NCBI GenBank assembly: GCA_910587645.1
Contig: CAJUNA010000041.1
Coordinates: 248,001 to 312,000, forward strand
Origin: an uncultured Oscillospiraceae bacterium
Lineage (GTDB): Bacteria > Bacillota > Clostridia > Oscillospirales > Oscillospiraceae
Length of the DNA: 64,000 bases
Direction of reading: 5' to 3'
The notes under the pieces were generated by a model. That model ran no database searches. It saw only the letters and a list, made by a program, of their open reading frames with translations, and was not told the DNA's origin. Shown in pieces: positions 27,452-34,741 of this stretch; position 1 is the first letter of the stretch; every line of letters begins with the position of its first letter. Made by a program: the position numbers and the translations under genes.

Positions 27452-27540
27452 TCGCTATTTTCTAATGGTAAAGCTTCCTCCCTGGGGGAAAGGCGGATTA
27501 GGGGGCGGCGGTTTGTGAGCCGTTTTCAAATTGCCGCCGG

Positions 27541-28227
27541 TTATCCGTTGTTGATAGAATATTCAAAGGCATCATCTTCAACAGGATTCCCAGAGTCAAA
27601 ATAGGTATAGGTTCCAGGCACCTCTCCAACGATCACCGTCTCCGCAACCGCAAAGGAATTGGAGACCGTTGTCCCCGTGCGGAAACCTGGAAGCAGGATC
27701 GACACCGACACATCCACACATAAAATGATCCGGTGGGTGGTCTGGTTGATCCCGGCCTGGGTAAACTCGTTGGCAAACCGCGCGGAACAGCTTCCAGTAG
27801 ACTGCATCCGTACAGAGAAAGCCGGCCCGCGGCCTGCCAAAAGCGCCGAACCCATCAGTGTTCCAATAGGGATCGTCAAATCTGTGTCCGACATCTCCCC
27901 CAGATGCGTTAGAATATCTTGGGTAATTGATGATTGCAGGCGGTTGAATTCCGCCATGTTGCTGACCAGCGCGGCTACACCGCCACTGTCATTTTTTTCT
28001 AGGGAAATCAAATCCTGATACTGGATATCCCCGCTGTCAATTGCGGCGCTGACCGCTTCCGTCATGATCCGCCCCACCATGTTGGACACCCGCGTAACCG
28101 CAAGGCTGCCTAAAATGGCGCGGAGATGGCTCGTTGCAATAACGGTCAATGCCATGATGATGCAAGCCAAGAAAAAACAGATCAGCTTCGCCTTCTGGCG
28201 GGGCTCCATGGGAGGACGGCGGCGCAT
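27541..28227 (-). CDS. yunB: sporulation protein YunB
   Basis: A SigmaE-type sporulation protein of 228 residues. One N-terminal membrane helix (residues 14-34) precedes an extracellular domain with FNRLQSSITQDILTHL and the IPIGTLMGSALLAGRGP segment typical of YunB. It supports a spore-forming host. It lies 42 bases after murD. Confidence 0.88.
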   Translation of the reverse strand: MRRRPPMEPRQKAKLICFFLACIIMALTVIATSHLRAILGSLAVTRVSNMVGRIMTEAVSAAIDSGDIQYQDLISLEKNDSGGVAALVSNMAEFNRLQSSITQDILTHLGEMSDTDLTIPIGTLMGSALLAGRGPAFSVRMQSTGSCSARFANEFTQAGINQTTHRIILCVDVSVSILLPGFRTGTTVSNSFAVAETVIVGEVPGTYTYFDSGNPVEDDAFEYSINNG

Positions 28228-28269
28228 ATGATCACCTCTCCCATCAGCCTATGCGCCGGCAGCTTTTCC

Positions 28270-29649
28270 CTATTCCGGCAGCGCGTTGACCAAATCCTTG
28301 AACACATGGCCCCGCTCCTCAAAATTCTTGAAGCGGTCAAAGGAGGTGCTGGCCGGGGAGAGAAGAACGACATCCCCCTCCTGGGCACGTTCCGCCGCTG
28401 CCCGTACGGCGGCGGGGTAGTCTTCTACGACTAAAATATCCAGGTCCCTATTGTTCTCGGCCTGCCCGGCGGCTTCCCGGATTACGCCCGCAGTGGCGCC
28501 GCAGAGGATCAGAAGCTTAACATGGTCATTGATCACTGGGCCTAGGGGAGCGTAGCTTATGCCTTTGTCCTTGCCGCCGGCAATCAGGATGACTTTCTCT
28601 GGGAAGGAGCGGAGACCCGCGATAGTCCGGCTGGGGCTGGACGCGATAGAGTCGTTATACCAGCGGACCCCCCGGCGCTCCCGCACCAGTTCAATCCGGT
28701 GTTCCACACCGCCGAAGGTTCTGGCAAAAGAGCGGACTGTTTCATCCGGCACCAGTCCTTGGACAGCACAGATGGCGGCCATGTAGTTTTCTACGTTATG
28801 AACGCCGGGCAGGAGGATGCCGGCCAGGGGAAGTATCTCCCGATTGCCAGTTTCATCGTGATACCAGATGGCTTCGTTCTGTAAATAGCATCCTCTGGCG
28901 GGGATCTGACCGGATTTTCGTGTGAAGTAAAACACCTTGCCAGCGGTTTTGCTAGAAAGATCCCTGGTGATCTCATTGTCCCAATTGCACACGGCAATGC
29001 CCTCTGGCGGCTGGTAGGCCAGCAGGTTGGCTTTTGCTTCTACATACTCCTCCATGCTGGTGTGGACATCCAGGTGGTTGGGCGCAAGATTGGTTAGTAC
29101 AGCGATATGGGGGCTCTTGCGCATGGTCAATAGCTGGAAGGAGCTAAGCTCGACCACCGCCCAGTCCGTTGGCTGGATCCCATCTACCTCGCTCAGCAGC
29201 GGATGGCCGATGTTGCCGCCTAGATGCACCCTGTGGCCTGCCGCTTCCAGCAAACGGGCAATGATGGTCGTGGTAGTCGTCTTACCATCGCTGCCAGTGA
29301 CGGCAAGGATTGGACAGGGGCAGAGATCAAAAAACACTTCCATCTCCGAGGTAACCTGACTGCCCCGGGCTTTGGCGGCTTCCAAAAACCGGGGGTGCAG
29401 GCCGGGGGTACGGAAAATGACGTCCTGATCCAGCCCCTCCAGGTAGCCGGGGCCAAGGCGGAGCTTACAGCCGGATTTCTCCAGGTTATCCCCTAGTGCC
29501 CCCAGGGCATCGCGCTCCTTCTTGTCGCAGACAGTTACGTCTACTCCCGCCTCCAGGAGGAGTTTCAGCAGGGGTTGGTTGCTTACGCCAACGCCAGTGA
29601 CGGCTACCCGCCTGCCCTTCAGCGTTTCCAGATAATCGTGCAGGGTCAT
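28270..29649 (-). CDS. murD: UDP-N-acetylmuramoyl-L-alanine-D-glutamate ligase
   Basis: Adds D-Glu in peptidoglycan precursor synthesis. ATG at 29649 (MTLHDYL) is used, with GGGAGGG upstream. The ATP loop is AVTGSDGKTTT, followed by ELSSFQL and NLAPNHLDVH motifs and the C-terminal domain with IAGGKDKG. About 459 residues, complete. Confidence 0.96.
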   Translation of the reverse strand: MTLHDYLETLKGRRVAVTGVGVSNQPLLKLLLEAGVDVTVCDKKERDALGALGDNLEKSGCKLRLGPGYLEGLDQDVIFRTPGLHPRFLEAAKARGSQVTSEMEVFFDLCPCPILAVTGSDGKTTTTTIIARLLEAAGHRVHLGGNIGHPLLSEVDGIQPTDWAVVELSSFQLLTMRKSPHIAVLTNLAPNHLDVHTSMEEYVEAKANLLAYQPPEGIAVCNWDNEITRDLSSKTAGKVFYFTRKSGQIPARGCYLQNEAIWYHDETGNREILPLAGILLPGVHNVENYMAAICAVQGLVPDETVRSFARTFGGVEHRIELVRERRGVRWYNDSIASSPSRTIAGLRSFPEKVILIAGGKDKGISYAPLGPVINDHVKLLILCGATAGVIREAAGQAENNRDLDILVVEDYPAAVRAAAERAQEGDVVLLSPASTSFDRFKNFEERGHVFKDLVNALPE

Positions 29650-29689
29650 ATACAAAGGTCCCTCCCCTTTTCTTTGTTGCTTTCATCAT

Positions 29690-29718
29690 ATTATACCACT
29701 GGCCGGGTGAAAAAACAA
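29690..29718 (-). promoter_or_regulatory. promoter for murD
   Basis: Minus strand TTGTTT (29713-29718), 17 bases, TATAAT (29690-29695), about 40 bases ahead of the start codon. Confidence 0.6.
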
Positions 29719-29749
29719 CAAATTTATCCAGTTCAGGCCGTTTCTCTCG

Positions 29750-29778
29750 TTGACAAGCTGGCGCTTCTCTTGTAAAAT
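29750..29778 (+). promoter_or_regulatory. promoter for rnpB
   Basis: TTGACA (29750-29755), 17-base spacer and TAAAAT (29773-29778). The predicted start about 7 bases on coincides with the 5' arm of RNase P helix P1. Confidence 0.85.
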
Positions 29779-29784
29779 GATACG

Positions 29785-30268
29785 TGAGTAAGACAGACGG
29801 TCGCGTGGCGGCGGCGAAAGCCCCGTCATGAGGAAAGTCCGGGCTCCCCAGGGCAAGGATAACGGGTAACGCCCGCCGAAGGCGACTTCAGGAAAAGTGC
29901 AACAGAAATAAACCGCTGCGTTAGATCGTGCAGCGGCTCCCATTGAGGGGCCTCCCACGATTTGACAGTGAATGCCCCTCGGGGTGTCCGCTGTCCCAGT
30001 AAGGGTGGAAAGGCGAGGTAAGAGCTCACCCATCGGCTGGAGACTGTCCGATGCTGTAAACTCTATCCGGAGCAACACCGTGGTGAGGACATTGCACAGC
30101 AGCCTGCATCCGTGGGCTGCTGTGACCGGAGCGTGTGGTTTCTTAGGAAACCGTGTGATCCGAAAGGCCGGCCCGGCCGTCCTCTAGGAGGTGGCTGGAG
30201 CGGTCTGGCAACAGGCCGCCTAGATAGATGACCGTCCAATACAGAACCCGGCTTATAGTCTTGCTCAA
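29785..30268 (+). ncRNA. rnpB: RNase P RNA (bacterial class A)
   Basis: Catalytic RNA that trims tRNA 5' ends. Conserved blocks appear in order: CAGACGGTCGC, GAGGAAAGTCCGGGCTCC, GGGTGGAAAGGCGAGGTAAG, then AGATAGATGACCGTC and ACAGAACCCGGCTTA. The ends pair as helix P1: GAGTAAGAC (29786-29794) with GTCTTGCTC (30258-30266), one G-U. Exact ends are estimated to a few bases. Confidence 0.96.
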
Positions 30269-30303
30269 AAAATGGAAGTACCGTCCGGTACTTCCATTTT
30301 TTT
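30267..30303 (+). terminator. rnpB terminator
   Basis: ATGGAAGTACCG and its complement form a 12-base-pair stem with a 2-base loop, extended by A-T pairs and ending in a T-run. It sits directly at the 3' end of rnpB. Confidence 0.92.
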
Positions 30304-30318
30304 GCTTTGTGGGGCACC

Positions 30319-30879
30319 TTATTCCTTTACGGTACCGTCCGGGTTGAATACCGGCAGAGGAGCCAGGCAGGTCAGATCCTTGCGGTTCAGGGAATCCCCC
30401 TCCGCCAGGACGGCGGCGCGGCCTGTTACAACGCCCCCTGCCGTCTTGACCAGTTCTTCCAGGGCGTGGAGACTCTCACCGGTGGAGATGACGTCGTCTA
30501 CAATCAGAATCCGCTTGCCCTTGATCAGCGCACAGTCGTCCGCCCCCAGGAAAAGATCCTGCTGGCGCAAGGTGGTGATAGAACGGACTGAGACGTGGAT
30601 GGGGTCAGGCATGTAGACCTTGGAGCCTTTCCGGGCAATGAAGTACTTCTTCGCGCCGGACTGGCGCGCCATCTCGTGGATCAGCGGGATGGATTTCGCC
30701 TCCGCTGTCAGCATGTAGTCATAGCTGTCCGTTGGGATCGCTTCCAGCAGGGCGCGGGCGCAGGCTACCGTCAGCTCCGCGTCTCCAAACATGATGAACG
30801 CGCCGATGTACAGGTCATCGCTGACCTTGCACAGCGGCAGTTCCCGCTCCAGGCCGGCGACTTTCATGGTATAGGTCAT
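30319..30879 (-). CDS. type I phosphoribosyltransferase, adenine/orotate-like
   Basis: A 186-residue PRTase. Start at 30879 (MTYTMKVAG) has AAGGAGGG upstream. The PRPP-binding motif is ILIVDDVISTGES; YMLTAEAKSIPLIHEM lies near residue 60. The base specificity is not clear from the sequence; the family is near adenine phosphoribosyltransferase. It converges on rnpB and shares its terminator region. Confidence 0.82.
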   Translation of the reverse strand: MTYTMKVAGLERELPLCKVSDDLYIGAFIMFGDAELTVACARALLEAIPTDSYDYMLTAEAKSIPLIHEMARQSGAKKYFIARKGSKVYMPDPIHVSVRSITTLRQQDLFLGADDCALIKGKRILIVDDVISTGESLHALEELVKTAGGVVTGRAAVLAEGDSLNRKDLTCLAPLPVFNPDGTVKE

Positions 30880-31029
30880 TGGGATGTCCCTCCTTGTTTT
30901 TCTGTCACTTCCATTATACCTTGCGGGACGCAAATGTCAAGCGGTGTTGCGGGGTCGGCCCTGTCTCTTTCCTGCTGGCAGGTATCCCTTTCCTGAATAG
31001 CTGTCCATCCGACAAAACGGAACCGAGCT

Positions 31030-31830
31030 TTAAGCCCTCTTTTTGCAAATGTAGAGAAGATGGCTGGAGCAGCCTAACAATTCGCGCCTTTCGCAATGGT
31101 GCAAATGGTATCTTGCATAGTCCTGAAATTCTTCATCCGACATAGCAAAGTCCCTCCTGTCTTCCGCAAGCTCCATAATGCCGTCTGTAGCCACCGTTGT
31201 GATCTTTTCTACCGCCAACGTATCAAACAAGGCTTCAAATTCTTCTACGTTAAAGCCTGTAAAAACCTGGTCTTCAAAATGCCGTACCTGGTAATCTTCC
31301 GTGAAGTTTTCTTTTTCTCCAATCTTCCAATTCCCTTGGAGGTAATTGCCGAACATAATCGCGTGAACCGACAAAAAGGCCACCATGATGAGGCCGCTGC
31401 CCTTTGTCACCCGGATGGCTTCGCTCAACGCCGTTAACTGGTCCTTTTTGTCGTATAGGTGATATAAAGGCCCGAACACCAGTGTACAATCGAAGGTGTT
31501 ATCTTTTAAACCGCCCAAATCAAGCGCATCACCCTGCACAGCGGAAATGGCCCCTATCCCTTTGCTGTTCTCCCGAAGTATTTCAAGGTTCTTGGAGACA
31601 AGCTCCATCGCGGTAACCATATGCCCTTCCTTTGCAAGCGTTATGGAGTACCGCCCGGTTCCCGCGCCAACTTCCAAAATTCTGGCCGTATCCGGTACAA
31701 ACTTGTGAATATAGTGCATTGTTGTCAGATACTCAAGCTGTCCGTGCCTGCTGCGCAATAGACGGCTGTCTTCACCGGTTTTATCGTAAAACGAATTGAT
31801 TATCTTAACTCTGTCTCCCATATCTCCCAC
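31030..31830 (-). CDS. class I SAM-dependent methyltransferase
   Basis: A 266-residue methyltransferase with motif I ILEVGAGTGRYS (near residue 52), acidic AMELVS and motif IV DCTLVFGPLYHL. The target is unknown; small-molecule methylation is plausible. GTG at 31830 with AAGGAG upstream is used; an ATG nine bases later is possible. It stands alone, 46 bases from cysK on the same strand, and may be read with it. Confidence 0.82.
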   Translation of the reverse strand: MGDMGDRVKIINSFYDKTGEDSRLLRSRHGQLEYLTTMHYIHKFVPDTARILEVGAGTGRYSITLAKEGHMVTAMELVSKNLEILRENSKGIGAISAVQGDALDLGGLKDNTFDCTLVFGPLYHLYDKKDQLTALSEAIRVTKGSGLIMVAFLSVHAIMFGNYLQGNWKIGEKENFTEDYQVRHFEDQVFTGFNVEEFEALFDTLAVEKITTVATDGIMELAEDRRDFAMSDEEFQDYARYHLHHCERRELLGCSSHLLYICKKRA

Positions 31831-31876
31831 CTTTTCTCCTTTTTACAACGTGAAATTTGCCCGCGCGCAAAACCGC

Positions 31877-32809
31877 CTATTCTGCGAACATCTCCGTGGA
31901 GAGGTAGCGGTCTCCGGCATCGGGCAAAAGGACGGCAATGGTTTGCCCTTTGTGCTCCGGACGCTTCGCCAGTTCCAGCGCCGCCCACAGCGCCGCGCCG
32001 GAGGAAATGCCCGCCAGCAGCCCTTCGGTCCGGCCAAGACGCCTCCCGGCGGCAAAGGCGTCCTGCTCCCCTACGGCGATAACCTCGTTGTATATTTCCG
32101 TACGCAGTACCGCCGGTATGAAGCCCGCGCCGATGCCTTGGAGCGTATGGGCGCCGCCGTGCCCTTTGCTCAACATTGGGGATGACGCCGGTTCTACCGC
32201 AACCACTTTTATGGACGGGTTTTGCGATTTTAAGTACTCCCCTACGCCGGTGATCGTGCCGCCGGTGCCAACGCCGGCTACAAATATGTCTACCGCGCCG
32301 CCGGAATCCTCCCAAATTTCCGGGCCGGTGGTTGTCCGGTGGGCGGCGGGGTTGGCGGGGTTTGTAAACTGCCCGGGGATGAAAGCGCCGGGAATCTCTT
32401 TTGCCAGCGCCCCGGCCTTGGCGATGGCTCCTGCCATGCCCTTCGCACCCTCGGTCAGCACTACCTCCGCGCCGTAGGCCTCCATCAAAAGCCGCCGCTC
32501 TACGCTCATGGTTTCCGGCATGACAATGACCACCCGGTATCCGCGGGACGCTGCCACCGCCGCCAGGCCAATGCCTGTATTGCCGGAGGTTGGCTCGATG
32601 ATGGACGCGCCGGGTTTTAGTAGGCCGCGTTCCTCCGCGTTGTCCAACATGGCGCAGGCAACGCGGTCCTTGACGCTTCCGGCAGGGTTAAAATACTCCA
32701 GCTTCGCCAGAATGCGGGCGTTCAAGCCCTCCTCCCGTTCCAAGCGGGTCAGTTCCATAAGTGGAGTCCTGCCGATCAACTGCTCAACGGATGTATAAAT
32801 CTTGCCCAT
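31877..32809 (-). CDS. cysK: cysteine synthase (O-acetylserine sulfhydrylase)
   Basis: PLP enzyme making cysteine from O-acetylserine and sulfide. Start at 32809 (MGKIYTSV) has GGAGGAAAA upstream; a longer open frame beyond it is antisense to the next operon and not coding. The PLP lysine is in NPAGSVKDR, the substrate loop is EPTSGNTGIGLA, and the phosphate loop is GTGGTITG. 310 residues. Confidence 0.95.
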   Translation of the reverse strand: MGKIYTSVEQLIGRTPLMELTRLEREEGLNARILAKLEYFNPAGSVKDRVACAMLDNAEERGLLKPGASIIEPTSGNTGIGLAAVAASRGYRVVIVMPETMSVERRLLMEAYGAEVVLTEGAKGMAGAIAKAGALAKEIPGAFIPGQFTNPANPAAHRTTTGPEIWEDSGGAVDIFVAGVGTGGTITGVGEYLKSQNPSIKVVAVEPASSPMLSKGHGGAHTLQGIGAGFIPAVLRTEIYNEVIAVGEQDAFAAGRRLGRTEGLLAGISSGAALWAALELAKRPEHKGQTIAVLLPDAGDRYLSTEMFAE

Positions 32810-32845
32810 GGCGTTTTCCTCCTGCCGGTTCTTGATTCCTTCACT

Positions 32846-32874
32846 ATCATAGACCGTTCCCGGTGGACTGTCAA
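32846..32874 (-). promoter_or_regulatory. promoter for cysK
   Basis: Minus strand TTGACA (32869-32874), 17 bases, TATGAT (32846-32851), about 37 bases ahead of the cysK ATG. No T-box-like leader is visible. Confidence 0.75.
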
Positions 32875-33019
32875 GCGGAGTGGCTGCGTATGGCGCGGCT
32901 TGGGTGGATTCTTCGCTGTGCCTACAGCTATTCATAGTTTGTTCACACATCCAGCCGCCAGGACGAGTACAATAGGCCTGCGATTCTACCTGCTTATGAA
33001 AAGAAAGGAGCATGTAAAA

Positions 33020-33592
33020 ATGAAATGTAAAAAAATGGCCGCGCTTGTTTTGAGCCTGCTGCTCTCGCTGGGCGCCCTGGCGGGGTGCGCCGGCGAGCCC
33101 GCTATGGCGGAGGATTCCCCCCTCTCCTCTTTTACGGCGGATACTTTGGACGGCGGAACCTTTACCCAAGATAGCATCCGGGAGAAGGATGTTACGGTAA
33201 TCAATTTCTGGGGCACCTTCTGCCCGCCCTGTCTCGCGGAAATGCCCGACCTGGCCGCTTACGCCAAGGCTCTGCCGGATAATGTGCAGCTTATTACCGT
33301 CTGCCTCGATGTGGCGAATGAGGAAACCGCCAACAGCGCCAGGGCGATCCTGGACTCCGCCGGATTTGAAGGCGTGACCCTGATCCCCGGCGATGATCCG
33401 GATTTCCTGTCCCTGTGCCAATCTGTCCAGGCTGTCCCTACTACCATTTTTGTGGACAGCAAAGGGAACATCGCCGAAAACCCCATTATTGGCGGACAGG
33501 CGGATCTGGAGATGATGACGGAGAACTATACCGGGAAAGTGAACGAGGTGCTCACGGCGTCCGGAAAGGCGGAGATCAGTTTTGCGGATTAA
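33020..33592 (+). CDS. TlpA-like thioredoxin lipoprotein
   Basis: Extracytoplasmic redox protein of 190 residues. ATG at 33020 (AAAGGAG upstream) gives a lipoprotein signal ending LAGC (Cys near residue 22). The thioredoxin fold shows WGTFCPPCLAEMP with a CPPC active site and the cis-Pro VPTTIFVDS. It starts a three-gene redox operon with a small CXXC protein and a membrane Fe-S protein. Confidence 0.92.
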   Translation: MKCKKMAALVLSLLLSLGALAGCAGEPAMAEDSPLSSFTADTLDGGTFTQDSIREKDVTVINFWGTFCPPCLAEMPDLAAYAKALPDNVQLITVCLDVANEETANSARAILDSAGFEGVTLIPGDDPDFLSLCQSVQAVPTTIFVDSKGNIAENPIIGGQADLEMMTENYTGKVNEVLTASGKAEISFAD

Positions 33593-33725
33593 AACAAACG
33601 TCCTCCGCTTCGGCGTGGCGGCAATGGCCCTGGGGCTGACCGTTTTGGGTGTGGCTCTGGGGCAGCACCAGGAGGTTTTTCAAAAGGCGGTGAGGATATG
33701 TCTGGAATGTATCGGGATCGGGTGA
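33582..33725 (+). CDS. CD1871A-family small CXXC membrane protein
   Basis: A 47-residue protein starting at TTG 33582 (GGAG seven bases before), overlapping the lipoprotein stop by 11 bases. One membrane helix (FGVAAMALGLTVLGVALG) is followed by a C-terminal CLEC motif (Cys40, Cys43). This matches the CD1871A family, which in clostridia sits between a TlpA-like and a NapH-like gene. It overlaps the next gene by 28 bases. Its role is unknown; redox relay is inferred. Confidence 0.8.
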   Translation: MRIKTNVLRFGVAAMALGLTVLGVALGQHQEVFQKAVRICLECIGIG

Positions 33726-34621
33726 AGCGGGGGAATAAACGCCGGATTTCTTTCCAGCGCATGATGCAGCTTCTTGCGGCGGCGGCGTTCAACGGCTACG
33801 CCCTGGGGTTTGGCAAGGGGAAAATCTTTACAGGTCAAACCAAGCTGTTTTGCGTCCCGGTGCTCAACTGCTACTCCTGCCCGGGGGCGCTGGGAGCCTG
33901 CCCTATCGGTTCCTTGCAGGCCGCGCTGGGCAACGGGAAAAACCGGTTCCCCTTTTACGTGCTGGGGCTGATGATGCTCTTTGGCGTAGTGCTGGGACGG
34001 GCGGTGTGCGGGCTGCTGTGCCCCTTCGGATTGGTGCAGGACTTGCTGCATAAAATCCCTGTGCCGAAGCTGGCCGTTCCTAAAAAAATCGACAAGCCCG
34101 CGCGGTATGTCAAATACGTCGTTTTGCTGGTGCTGGTGATCCTCCTCCCTGCCTTCGCGGCTGGGGACGCGGGGATTGCGCCGCCCTATTTCTGCAAATA
34201 TGTATGCCCCGCCGGAACCCTGGGGGGCGGCATCCCGCTGCTGCTGGCCAATCCGGGCCTGCGGCAGGCGGCGGGATGGCTGCTGGGGTGGAAATCCTTG
34301 GTGCTTCTGGCTATTTTGGCGCTGTCTGCCGTCATCCACCGGCCGTTCTGCAAATATGTATGCCCGCTGGGGGCGTTTTACGCGCTGTTTAACCGGTTCA
34401 GCTTTTATCAGATGCGCTTTGACCAGGAAAAGTGCGTGGGGTGCGGGAAGTGTGAGCGCGCCTGCCCTATGAATGTTGAGGTAACAAAAAATATCAACAG
34501 CCCGGAGTGCATCCGATGCGGCATGTGCAAAAACGTCTGCCCCGCCGGGGCGGTGTCTTCCGGGTTTGCCTGCGGGAAGGGACAGCCCTCCCCGGTCCCG
34601 GACGCGGAGCGGAAGGGATAG
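33698..34621 (+). CDS. NapH/MauN-like 4Fe-4S membrane protein
   Basis: A 307-residue membrane protein with several Cys-rich loops: CYSCPGALGACPIG, CGLLCPFG, CKYVCPAG and CKYVCPLG. A C-terminal pair of 4Fe-4S clusters follows, with CVGCGKCERACP and CIRCGMCKNVCP. Four to five membrane helices lie between. It probably passes electrons across the membrane to the lipoprotein thioredoxin. Confidence 0.92.
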   Translation: MSGMYRDRVKRGNKRRISFQRMMQLLAAAAFNGYALGFGKGKIFTGQTKLFCVPVLNCYSCPGALGACPIGSLQAALGNGKNRFPFYVLGLMMLFGVVLGRAVCGLLCPFGLVQDLLHKIPVPKLAVPKKIDKPARYVKYVVLLVLVILLPAFAAGDAGIAPPYFCKYVCPAGTLGGGIPLLLANPGLRQAAGWLLGWKSLVLLAILALSAVIHRPFCKYVCPLGAFYALFNRFSFYQMRFDQEKCVGCGKCERACPMNVEVTKNINSPECIRCGMCKNVCPAGAVSSGFACGKGQPSPVPDAERKG

Positions 34622-34660
34622 CGCCTTCGCCCCGCCATTTTCCGACAGTTTATATTTTCC

Positions 34661-34700
34661 ATGAAGCGGTCTTGCATTGCAGGCCGCTTCATCGTATAAT
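34661..34700 (+). promoter_or_regulatory. promoter for the M3 peptidase, overlapping a hairpin
   Basis: TTGCAT (34672-34677), 17 bases, TATAAT (34695-34700). A 12-base-pair inverted repeat with one G-T pair, ATGAAGCGGTCT to AGGCCGCTTCAT (34661-34672, 34681-34692), encloses the -35 box and may also end the upstream operon. Confidence 0.65.
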
Positions 34701-34741
34701 TAGAAGCAGATTCCCCAAAATAAAACGAAACGAGAGAAAGG

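Noticed and set aside
32810..33421. N-terminal extension of cysK
   Set aside because: The added residues run antisense through the TlpA-like gene. The cysK promoter and ribosome site fix the start at 32809.
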